From Sphingorhabdus sp. (lineage in GTDB: Bacteria > Pseudomonadota > Alphaproteobacteria > Sphingomonadales > Sphingomonadaceae), in assembly GCA_028279555.1 (NCBI GenBank), contig JANQNO010000002.1:186001-250000 (forward strand): DNA of 64,000 nt, in the 5' to 3' direction. Under the pieces are notes generated by a model, which was not told the DNA's origin, did no database searches, and saw only the letters and a program-made list of their open reading frames with translations. A program made the translations under genes and the position numbers. Below are positions 52,038 through 60,400 of the stretch, one piece after another; within the stretch, counting starts at the first letter, position 1; each line of letters starts with the position of its first letter.

Positions 52038-52095
52038 TTGCAGTGCAATATATAAATGCTGCACTGCAATGTCAACAGAAAATGTTGCGCTGCAC
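52038..52095. promoter_or_regulatory. PhaR-like operator upstream of the phasin gene
   Basis: TTGCAGTGCA (52038-52047) is perfectly inverted as TGCACTGCAA (52060-52069) around an AT-rich 12-base centre; a further TTGCGCTGCA lies at 52085-52094. TGC-rich TTGCA/CTGC..GCAG sites upstream of phaP are the known targets of the granule-sensing repressor PhaR. The site lies 24 bases before the phasin start codon. phaR itself is not in the window. Confidence 0.6.
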
Positions 52096-52125
52096 AAAAT
52101 TATTTTTAAGGGCAAGAAAAACGAG

Positions 52126-52647
52126 CTATTTCATATTCTTAAGATATAAAAATTCGTGATCTTGGTGATTCCCAACCATGAAAACCGTATCGCCGATATG
52201 GGAAAAGCCATAGCGCTTGTAGAAGCGTTGGGCGCGGATATTCTCGCTGAAGACGCTGAGCAGGATTTCATCGGCCTCAATGGCTTTGGCCTGTTCAATA
52301 GCCCATTGCATCAGCATCTGCGCGGTGCCGCTGCCCTGATGGCTGGCGCGGATATAGAGCTGTTTCAGTTCCATTACCTTCTTGCCGCCGGGATCATAAT
52401 CCAGCGACACGCCGTCGGCGATCTTGCAATATCCGACCAGCTTTCCGCCCGCTTCAGCCAGCCGGTAGGAAAGGGCCGGGTCGTCCATATCGGCCCGAAC
52501 GGCGTCTTCGGAATAGGTCTGCTCCAGAAAGCTATTGAGGTCTTCCGGATCATAGAGATGGGCAAATGTCTCGACAAATGTCTCACGGCCCAGTTCCGCG
52601 AGCGCCGGCACGTCTTCTTTTGTTGGTTCGCGGTAGGTTACGGGCAT
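52126..52647 (-). CDS. GNAT family N-acetyltransferase
   Basis: A 173-residue acetyltransferase. The acetyl-CoA motif A is MELKQLYIRASHQGSGTAQMLM (Q-x-x-G-x-G variant), followed by EILLSVFSENIRAQRFYKRYGF (motif B) and the ending HEFLYLKNMK. This arrangement is seen in spermidine/diamine-type and ribosomal-type GNATs; substrate cannot be stated. ATG at 52647 is chosen, with AAGAG upstream. The palindromic repeat lies just upstream. Confidence 0.85.
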   Translation of the reverse strand: MPVTYREPTKEDVPALAELGRETFVETFAHLYDPEDLNSFLEQTYSEDAVRADMDDPALSYRLAEAGGKLVGYCKIADGVSLDYDPGGKKVMELKQLYIRASHQGSGTAQMLMQWAIEQAKAIEADEILLSVFSENIRAQRFYKRYGFSHIGDTVFMVGNHQDHEFLYLKNMK

Positions 52648-52657
52648 ATCGCTCTTC

Positions 52658-52737
52658 AAAAAAACCGCAGCCCTGAGCCTGTCGAAGGGCGCCTATCCGG
52701 ACAAGCGTGCTTCGACAGGCTCAGCACTAACGGTTTG
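52658..52737 (-). terminator. Palindromic repeat (CTGAGC/GTCGAAG family), terminator of the acyl-CoA dehydrogenase operon
   Basis: CTGAGCCTGTCGAAG (52673-52687) is perfectly inverted at 52710-52724; AAACCG and CGGTTT extend the stem outward. On the minus strand the structure is followed by T7 (complement of 52658-52666), so it should end transcription from the acyl-CoA dehydrogenase genes upstream. Third copy of the family in the window. Confidence 0.72.
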
Positions 52738-52751
52738 GTCTGGCTGCCGCG

Positions 52752-53891
52752 TCAGGCCGCCAGGGTCAGCTGTTCCAGACGGACATAGTGATGATCGATG
52801 CTGCCGAACTGGTTCTCGATCATTGTTGCCCGCTTGAAATAATGGCCCACGGCCAGCTCGTCGGTGATACCGATCCCGCCGTGTGTCTGGATCGCGTTCT
52901 GCCCGACAAATTTGCAGGCGCGGCCCACCTTGGCCTTGGCCTGGCTCACCGCTGCCATCCGCTCTTCGGCTGGCAGGTCGAGCCTGAGCATTGCCATCAG
53001 AGTCATCGATTTCGCCTGCTCGACTTCCATCATCATGTCGACCAGCCGGTGCTGTAGTACCTGAAAACGGCCAATCGGCTGGCCGAATTGCTGGCGCTGT
53101 TTGGAATACTCAAGCGTATCGGCATGCAGGCGCGTGGTCACGCCAACCGCCTCGGAGCAGACCGCGACGGTCGCTTCATCGACGATCAGCTCGATCAGCG
53201 GCAGCGCGCCGCCTTCATCGCCGAGCAGCGCGTCGCTGCCGACTGCGACATTCTCGAAGTAAATCTCCGATGCCATGAAGCCGTCATTGGTCGGGTAGTC
53301 GCGCTTCACGACGCCATCCGCCTTGGCGTCGATCAGGAAGAGCGAGATACCATCGCGGTCGCGGCTGCCGCCGCCCGTGCGCGCGGTGACAAGCAGATGC
53401 GTGGCCCAGGGCGCGGTATAGACGACCGACTTGTGACCATTCAGCGTATAGCCGCTGCCATCTTTCTTGGCCGTTGTCGTGAGGTTAGCAAGATTGTAGC
53501 GGCCCTGCGGTTCGGCATAGGCAAAGGCGATGATGGCTTCGCCCGAAATAATTTGCGGAATGACCGCTTCGGCCAGCGGCCCACCGGTGCTTTTGAGCGC
53601 GCTGCCGCCGATCACAGCCGTCTGCAGATAGGGTTCCACCGCGATTGCCTTGCCCAGCTCCTCCATGATTACGACATGTTCGGTCATGCCGCCGCCAAGG
53701 CCGCCATATTCCTCGCCGAAAGCCGCGCCGAGCAGGCCAAGCTCGCCCGCGATGGATTGCCATATCGCCGGATCGCGGCCGCCATCGGAAGCGATCATTT
53801 TCTGGCGCTTGTCGAAATCATAATTGTCCATCAGGAAGCGCGCGAGCGTGTCGCGGATCATTTCCTGTGTTTCGGTATAGGTGAAGTCCAT
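52752..53891 (-). CDS. Acyl-CoA dehydrogenase, probable non-catalytic partner subunit
   Basis: A 379-residue acyl-CoA dehydrogenase-fold protein starting at ATG 53891 (MDFTYTETQE) with GGAG upstream. The C-terminal region reads THGGIGITDELAVGHYFKRA and then ENQFGSIDHH where catalytic members have YEGT, so the base is missing. It follows the 397-residue acyl-CoA dehydrogenase on the same strand, with an inverted-repeat element between them. The pair resembles the one at 11756-14085. Confidence 0.88.
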   Translation of the reverse strand: MDFTYTETQEMIRDTLARFLMDNYDFDKRQKMIASDGGRDPAIWQSIAGELGLLGAAFGEEYGGLGGGMTEHVVIMEELGKAIAVEPYLQTAVIGGSALKSTGGPLAEAVIPQIISGEAIIAFAYAEPQGRYNLANLTTTAKKDGSGYTLNGHKSVVYTAPWATHLLVTARTGGGSRDRDGISLFLIDAKADGVVKRDYPTNDGFMASEIYFENVAVGSDALLGDEGGALPLIELIVDEATVAVCSEAVGVTTRLHADTLEYSKQRQQFGQPIGRFQVLQHRLVDMMMEVEQAKSMTLMAMLRLDLPAEERMAAVSQAKAKVGRACKFVGQNAIQTHGGIGITDELAVGHYFKRATMIENQFGSIDHHYVRLEQLTLAA

Positions 53892-53912
53892 TTTCTGTTT
53901 CTCCTTTGCCGT

Positions 53913-53998
53913 CACCCTGAACTTGTTTCAGGGTCCATCATGAAATCAGGCAATGTGCTTGAAGTCTGGATGGATGCTGAAACAAGTTCAGCATGACG
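53913..53998. repeat. 15-bp perfect inverted repeat between the two acyl-CoA dehydrogenase genes
   Basis: CTGAACTTGTTTCAG (53917-53931) is perfectly inverted as CTGAAACAAGTTCAG (53977-53991) with a 45-base centre, flanked by GTCACC and ATGACG. It is a different repeat family from the GTCGAAG one. It lies within the operon, so it is probably transcribed as an intercistronic hairpin. Confidence 0.75.
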
Positions 53999-54023
53999 AA
54001 AAATCGTTCCCTTGCTATCTTCG

Positions 54024-55217
54024 CTAGAGCCCCAGCACCATCTTCGAAATGATGTTGCGCTGAATCTCGTTCGATCCGCCATAAATCGTCGTCTTGCGCG
54101 CGTTGAAATAGGTCGGCGCGGCCTGATGCGCATAGTCCGGCCCGATCGGATATTCATTCGAACCTTCCGGAAAGCCGCGGAAATAGGGCGCGCCATAATG
54201 GCCGACTGCCTCAAGCACGAGTTCGGTGATCCGCTGCTGGATTTCGCTGCCCTTGATTTTCAGCAAAGATGCTTCTGGTCCTGGCCCCTTGCCGGCATTT
54301 TCTCCGGCGAGCGAGCGCAGCTCGGTAAATTCGAGCGCGGTCAGATCGGTCTCCAGCTCGGCAATCTTGCGGCGGAAGAAGGGGTTGGCCATCAATGGCT
54401 TTTCATCATCGAGCTCGCTGCGGGCAATATCCTTGACCTTCTCGATCCCGCGCTTGGACCGGGCGACCGCAGCAATGCCGGTACGCTCATGCGCGAGCAG
54501 GAATTTGGCGCAGGTCCAGCCTTTGTTTTCCTCATAGATGCGCTGATCGACGGGAACGCGCACATCTTCGAGCCAGACTTCATTGACCTCGTGATGGCCG
54601 CCCAGCGTGATGATTGGTTTTACCTCGATGCCCGGTGATTTCATGTCGATCAAAAGGAAGCTGATGCCTTCCTGCGGTTTGACCTCATTGTCAGTGCGCA
54701 CAAGGAAAAAGCCCCAATCGGCATGCTGCGCCAGCGTCGTCCAGGTTTTCTGGCCGTTGACGACATATTCATCGCCGTCGAGAACCGCCTTGGTTCTGAG
54801 CGACGCCAAGTCGCTGCCCGAGCCAGGCTCCGAATAGCCCTGGCACCACCAGTCTTCGCCCGAAAGGATGCGCGGCAGGAAGCGCTCTTTCTGCTCGGGC
54901 GTACCAAAGGTGTAGATCACCGGACCGACCATATTGATGCCAAAGGGGAGTATCTGTACGCATTCCGCAGCGGCGATTTCCTCAGAGAAGATAAAGCGCT
55001 GCGTCGGGTTCCAGCCGGGTCCGCCATATTCCTCTGGCCAGGCCGGCGCGACCCAGCCCTGCTTGAACAGAATCCGGTGCCATTTCAGATAATCTTCCTT
55101 GCCAAGCTCCTCGCCGGCATCCTGCTTGGCGCGGACATCGGCGGGATAGTTGGCGGCAATGAAATCGCGCACTTCCTGCTGGAAGGCGAGTTCGTCGGCA
55201 CTGAATTCGAGATTCAT
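54024..55217 (-). CDS. Acyl-CoA dehydrogenase, probable catalytic subunit
   Basis: A 397-residue acyl-CoA dehydrogenase with GYSEPGSGSDLASLRTKA, NGQKTWTTLAQHAD and the end KTTIYGGSNEIQRNIISKMVLGL. In this IYGGSNEIQ subgroup the base usually lies on another helix rather than at the medium-chain Glu position. Together with the downstream 379-residue partner it fits the FadE26/FadE27-like heteromeric type. Start ATG 55217 (MNLEFSADE). A TTTACGTAAA palindrome lies about 45 bases upstream. Confidence 0.9.
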   Translation of the reverse strand: MNLEFSADELAFQQEVRDFIAANYPADVRAKQDAGEELGKEDYLKWHRILFKQGWVAPAWPEEYGGPGWNPTQRFIFSEEIAAAECVQILPFGINMVGPVIYTFGTPEQKERFLPRILSGEDWWCQGYSEPGSGSDLASLRTKAVLDGDEYVVNGQKTWTTLAQHADWGFFLVRTDNEVKPQEGISFLLIDMKSPGIEVKPIITLGGHHEVNEVWLEDVRVPVDQRIYEENKGWTCAKFLLAHERTGIAAVARSKRGIEKVKDIARSELDDEKPLMANPFFRRKIAELETDLTALEFTELRSLAGENAGKGPGPEASLLKIKGSEIQQRITELVLEAVGHYGAPYFRGFPEGSNEYPIGPDYAHQAAPTYFNARKTTIYGGSNEIQRNIISKMVLGL

Positions 55218-55257
55218 GATTCGGCTCTCCTTTGGTTGCATCAGGGCGTATCGCAAC

Positions 55258-55273
55258 TTGACGTTTACGTAAA
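55258..55273. promoter_or_regulatory. LiuR-like operator candidate upstream of the acyl-CoA dehydrogenase pair
   Basis: TTGACGTTTACGTAAA contains the perfect palindrome TTTACGTAAA and closely resembles the site reported for LiuR, the MerR-family regulator of branched-chain amino acid and acyl-CoA catabolism. Position is about 41 bases upstream of the start codon. No merR-type gene is adjacent. Confidence 0.4.
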
Positions 55274-55293
55274 GGGCAATTTTGCCGCCCGCG

Positions 55294-56559
55294 CTATACC
55301 GGCGTGACCAGTCCGATCATCGCGCCCGTCATGGCGCTCGCGAAATTTCCTGCGACCCAGCTTTTCATGCCGAGCGAGGCTACATCGCCGCGCCTTTCCG
55401 GGCAGAGCGTGCTGATCGTCGAAACCAGCAGGCCGACGCTGGCGAGATTGGCCACACCGCACAGCGCATAGGTGACGATCAATTGGCTGCGCGGCGAAAA
55501 TGTTCCGGCGGGAAGCGCAGCCATTTCGAGATAGGCGACATATTCATTGAGGATCGCCTTGGTTCCCATCAGCGCGCCGGCGCTGCCCGCTTCGCCCCAT
55601 GGCACGCCCAGCGCCCACATGAGCGGCGCAAAAATCCAGCCGAAGACGCGCTTTAGCGTAATCGCTTCGCCGCCAACCAGAGGGAGCAAAGCCAGTATCT
55701 GGTCGGTCAGGTTGACGAGCGCGAAGACCACGATGATGACGGCGATCACCGCCAGGAACAGTTGCATCCCGTCCATCGTGCCGCGGACAAGCGCATCGAT
55801 GCTGCTTTCATATTTAAGGCCGCTTTTCTTCTCGTCGGCCTTGGTCTCGCCGCCGCCCGGCACCATAAAGCGCGCGAGCAGCAGCGCGGCGGGAAGCGAG
55901 ATCAGCGATGCCGCGATCATATGGCCAACCGCGTCGGGAACGGTCCTGGAGAGTGTCTGAGCATAGAGGATCAATATCGCGCCGCTGATCGTCGACATGG
56001 CAAGCACCATCACCATGAATAATTCGGCGCGGCTCATCTTCGCAAAATAGGCTCGCACCACCAGCGGCGATTCCACCACGCCAAGGAAGATATTCGCGCC
56101 GCCCGACAGCCCGACTACGCCGCTGACGCCCAGGCTGCGCTGCAAAAGCCAGCTCAGGGTGCGCACAATCAGCCGCAATATGCCCCAATGCCAAAGCAAA
56201 GCCGCCAGCGCCGAAAAGACGATCACCAATGGCAGGATCTGGAAAGCAATGATCAGCGGCGCTTCCGCCCCTTCCTTGATCGCGAAGGGCAGTTTGCCAC
56301 CGCCGAGATAACCGAACATATAGGATGACCCGGCGAGCGTGGCCTTTTCGATCGCGGTCACCGCGCCATTCGCCAAGGTGACGACGTCCCAGACGATCGG
56401 AACCCGCAATATGACCAGCGCCAGCAGCAGCTGGATCAACAAGGCGCCGCCGGTCCATTTCCAGCCCGGCCAGGCACCGCGCTTTTCGGAAAGTAGCCAG
56501 GCGATTGCCAGAATGAGTGCCAGGCCGATGAGGCCTTGTAGCTGCGTCAGAAAAGCCAC
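55294..56559 (-). CDS. Concentrative nucleoside transporter (CNT/NupC family)
   Basis: A 421-residue inner-membrane nucleoside:cation symporter. The family signature GGANIFLGVVESPLVVRAYF and the second conserved part LNEYVAYLEM and TYALCGVANLASVGLL are present; about 10 TM segments. The start is GTG at 56559, four bases after the NUDIX stop, so the two genes are probably co-transcribed: nucleoside uptake with a NUDIX hydrolase. Substrate range not predictable. Confidence 0.92.
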   Translation of the reverse strand: MAFLTQLQGLIGLALILAIAWLLSEKRGAWPGWKWTGGALLIQLLLALVILRVPIVWDVVTLANGAVTAIEKATLAGSSYMFGYLGGGKLPFAIKEGAEAPLIIAFQILPLVIVFSALAALLWHWGILRLIVRTLSWLLQRSLGVSGVVGLSGGANIFLGVVESPLVVRAYFAKMSRAELFMVMVLAMSTISGAILILYAQTLSRTVPDAVGHMIAASLISLPAALLLARFMVPGGGETKADEKKSGLKYESSIDALVRGTMDGMQLFLAVIAVIIVVFALVNLTDQILALLPLVGGEAITLKRVFGWIFAPLMWALGVPWGEAGSAGALMGTKAILNEYVAYLEMAALPAGTFSPRSQLIVTYALCGVANLASVGLLVSTISTLCPERRGDVASLGMKSWVAGNFASAMTGAMIGLVTPV

Positions 56560-56562
56560 AGC

Positions 56563-57378
56563 CTATCCGCGCATCGCCGCACCGAGCGGCTCGGCAATGA
56601 CGGGATAGCCATGGCCATCGGGAATGCTCAGAAATTTACCCTCGGGCCGATCGTCGATATAGGTGAGCACGGTGCGTACCGGAAACTGGCGGGCATGCTC
56701 CGCCGCCTCCGCAAAGCTGCCAAATTGCGCCAGCCGCTCCAGATTGCGGCGCGTCGGGAAGATGATCTTCACCTTGCGTTCTTCGGCCAGATCGAGCGTT
56801 TCCTGCGCGCTCGCCCAGAAGAGCTTCTTGTTCTCGGTAGCATCGACAACCGCGTTCAATTGCGTGTCGCCGGCATCGACCAGATAGAAACGCGTATCGA
56901 ACACGCGCGGTGTATTCTCGAAAGCCGGCGGCCGCCAGCGCGCCCAGGGCACAAGCTGCGCGATATCGGGCGTCCAGCCAAATTCGGCGCAGACATCGGC
57001 GAGCGGCACCTGTTCGTGCAGCGCTGCGCGGGCCTTCGCGCAATCGGCGGGATCGTCCACGCCCTTGAGCCCGAGCGCCAATCCTGCTTCCTCAACCGTT
57101 TCGCGGATCACCGCCAGCCGGTGCGCAACCTCGTCGCTATCGAGGCCGAGCGTCACGTCTTCGTCAAGCGCCTGCGCAAAATCGAAATCGGCCGGATCGA
57201 CCTTGCCGCCGGGAAAGACCGCCGCGCCGCCGGCAAAGGCCATCGTCCTGACCCGCTCCATCATCAACAGCTTGGGCGCGCCGCCACCCGGATCGCGGTG
57301 CATGATGACCATCGTTGCCGCCGGCTTGGCCTCGGGTTCTTGCGCCTCGTTTCTACCGTCACTCGCCATCAGGCGCAT
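56563..57378 (-). CDS. NUDIX hydrolase family protein
   Basis: A NUDIX-fold protein of about 271 residues. The conserved box is stretched: FPGGKVDPADFDFAQALDED supplies the first part and RLAVIRETVEEAGLALG gives the REUxEExGU core, with a longer spacer than the standard 23-residue box. This is the NUDT19/RppH-unrelated long type often annotated only as NUDIX or NTP pyrophosphohydrolase. Start is uncertain: ATG at 57378 or 57369, or a GTG at 57429 that overlaps the stop of the giant membrane protein gene (TAGTG). Confidence 0.82.
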   Translation of the reverse strand: MRLMASDGRNEAQEPEAKPAATMVIMHRDPGGGAPKLLMMERVRTMAFAGGAAVFPGGKVDPADFDFAQALDEDVTLGLDSDEVAHRLAVIRETVEEAGLALGLKGVDDPADCAKARAALHEQVPLADVCAEFGWTPDIAQLVPWARWRPPAFENTPRVFDTRFYLVDAGDTQLNAVVDATENKKLFWASAQETLDLAEERKVKIIFPTRRNLERLAQFGSFAEAAEHARQFPVRTVLTYIDDRPEGKFLSIPDGHGYPVIAEPLGAAMRG

Positions 57379-57428
57379 CAAGCATGGAATGCGCAGCTTG
57401 GCCAGCGGGTTTTTGTCTGGACCGCGCA

Positions 57429-60400
57429 CTACCGCTCGAGATCGCGCCTGAGCACGCCCGAAATGGTGAGGATCAGGAGCGAGGTCACGATCCAGCCGAG
57501 CAGCTCATAGACCAGCTTGAATATCCGCCAGAGCATATAGGGGTCCTCGCCCGGCATCCACCACCAGGGTGGGTTTTGCATTTCGTCTTCATAATTTCTG
57601 CCGTCAACCTTTTCCCAGCTGGTCTGTTTTGTTTCTTTTTTGCCATCGGCTATCTCCAGCGGAACATTGCGGACGGTACAGCGGTCATATTGATCAAGGT
57701 CGATCAAGGGAATGAAAATGTCCATTGCAAAAAGTATGCTGCTAACATTCAAATTGCAGGGCGTTGCCTTGGCAAAAATTGCTTTGCCCTGAATTCGTGT
57801 GTCACCATATCGATCTTGCTCAGCTGGGGCATCTGGCAGCGCGATCGCATCCTCGGCAGCTACTTGATATTCTTTCTCCTCAAGCTCTTCTCGTTTTCTG
57901 TCGCTGACCATCATTGGATCACTGGCTTCTTCGCGCACAGCCGCATCGGTGGAATCTGCCTCAACATCTTTTGTCGGCTGGCTCTGGGGATTTGGTGAGG
58001 CAGGTCTTCGCTTTGCAACCCCGACACTGCCAGCTGTCTCATCCGGGCTTTCGGGTTCATAGTCTACATCCAGTACCAATGCGATCTTTGGATGAAGGTT
58101 ACTTTCCGTTCGGTCTTCGTTCTTTTCGGGATCTTGCGTTACTAGTTTAAACCAATCTGGGCTTTGCGCCCAGTGACCGGTGCGTCCATAGTGCACGATC
58201 GTCGAGCCCATTGCCACAAATAGTGCAAATGTGATCAGTGCATTGAGCGGCTCTGTCCCGTACCGAAAGCCATACCGGAACAGCAGCATCACAAATCCGT
58301 AAATGAACGGCCAGAACGCTATGACGATCAAACCAAGGGCCAGAGTGGCAAAAACGGCCTTCGAGATACCGTTCCGACTATTTTCCATCTCAAAAAAATC
58401 GCCCCCGAAAAGGCAATAGATGACAGCGGCGAGAACTCCGAAAATTACCAAGAACTGTATTGATCTTCGAACACGGATTGACTTAAACGCTGCATGATCT
58501 GCTAGTTTTTTTGCAATCCTATCGCCCAGTTCGGAGATCATTTTTTCAAATTTTGCGAGGCCCAATCTAGTTCGCGCATCAACTCCGCCGTTGTTGTCAT
58601 CCGTTGCTTCCAATGCGCTAATTCTGTTTTCAGATTTTTGGATAACAAAAGAGAATATTTCGCGTGTTGATCGGAACGGGAAACGCAAGATTGCGAGCAA
58701 AAGTAATATTGCCCATCCCGCGGCTAGGGTTGTAACTGCCAGCATCAGCCATTTTTCGACAATTGGGATGCACGAAGTCCAGCCAATTTCCAATATTCTG
58801 TCGATAGCCCAAAAACCGAACACTCCGGAGAAGAAGGCAAGCAAGAATGGCAACCAACGGCTCAAATAGATCGCACTGAAGAACTTTCTGAAAACACGCG
58901 AATTCTCGGCATTTTTCCGTTCGACCAATATGTCGCGGGCAGTCTGCAGCTCACCAGCGCGATTATAGGCCAGCGCAAATTCGTCATAGACTTGCGGGAC
59001 AAGCGATCGATCTTCGCTCAACAGCAACCGGCCATATTTTCCTGCGTCGGAGAAGCAGAAGATCATCCCTGCGATGACGGTGATCGCCGAGCTGGCAATC
59101 CACCCGAATAGCCATGTCAGCAATATAAAGGTTATGCCCATCAACACTAACGGCCACAAAAACTTGCCATTACCTTTTTCCAGAAATTGCCAGCGATGCT
59201 GTTTCATGATCCAGGCAACGCGGCTTTGCGCATCGCGCGACATAGTCGCAGAGGCTGTTGCCCGGAAATCTTCGGCGTCGGGCTCGTTTTCATCGGTTCT
59301 ACCGCGCCAGCGCGGTTCAGGCTGGTCGAACTTCAGCCCGGCGGCCCGCAATAATATGCCATGTTTGAATCCCCAGCCGGAGCCGCAATTGTCACTGAGT
59401 GCCGAGCAACGCATTCGCCGAATATCGACCACCGCAAATTGCCTCTGCAGGATATGCCCGGACCTTAGCTTGAAGGACATGATGCGGTGTATTGCTTTGC
59501 GGAAAGTGCCAGCTACATCTTCGTCAGAATAGCCGGTCGGCTGGCCGTTTTTCCCCTCTGTTTCGCTGAGTATCCATTTCAATCCGCGAATTTCCAGTTC
59601 GGATTCAGCCGACATATCCCGCAGGTTGAAGGCGGTTCTTTTCGCCTCCAGGTATCCCTGACGGCTTCGGGTCTCAGCTTTTGCGTTGACATACCGAAAC
59701 CAGAAACTGGTAAGATCAAACTTGATATTCTCGATTTTCACCGTGCCCTCGACGCGGCTGTCTTCCATCGTCAGTCCGCCGCAAAGCTCCATTTTTTCTT
59801 CTAAGGAAGTCTCGCTCCCAGTGTCGCTGTCCCCGTTTTCGTACTTGCCATTGCCGATCTTCACATGGCCATCGACTTTGCTTTCCGACAGATCGATTGC
59901 TGCCACGATCTCTGCATTTTCCAGTTCGTTTTTGTTGCCCCGGCTGGTGGTTTGCTCGCTTGCTTCGCCGCTCTTTTTATCCTTATCAACTTGCATCACA
60001 TTGCGGGTATTGTCCGCCGTCACCCTTTTGCATTCGATGACAACTTCATGGTTGATGTCGCTGTTGTTGAGCAGGATTGATCCGCTACAAGTGCAATCAT
60101 TGGTGATGTGAAAACCTGTTCCGATATCGGCTTTCCAAAGGTCAATAGTGCCATTGCGCCCACCGTTGCCTTTTTCGCGCGTCGACTTTTCGGGCGGGCC
60201 GTTCCTGAAATGCGACGCCGTAATGTAGCAGCGCCGGTCTATCTTTATTCCATGTGCGCGTAGCCACAATGTGTCGGTTGCGGCAGGGTTGTAATCTGAG
60301 CTCAATACGCCGAAATTCGAGAAGAAATCTTCTGTGTGTTTGCTGCGTTTATCTTCATCTCCCAACAGTAGCTCGAAAACATGTCTCTGGTCTCGATTTT

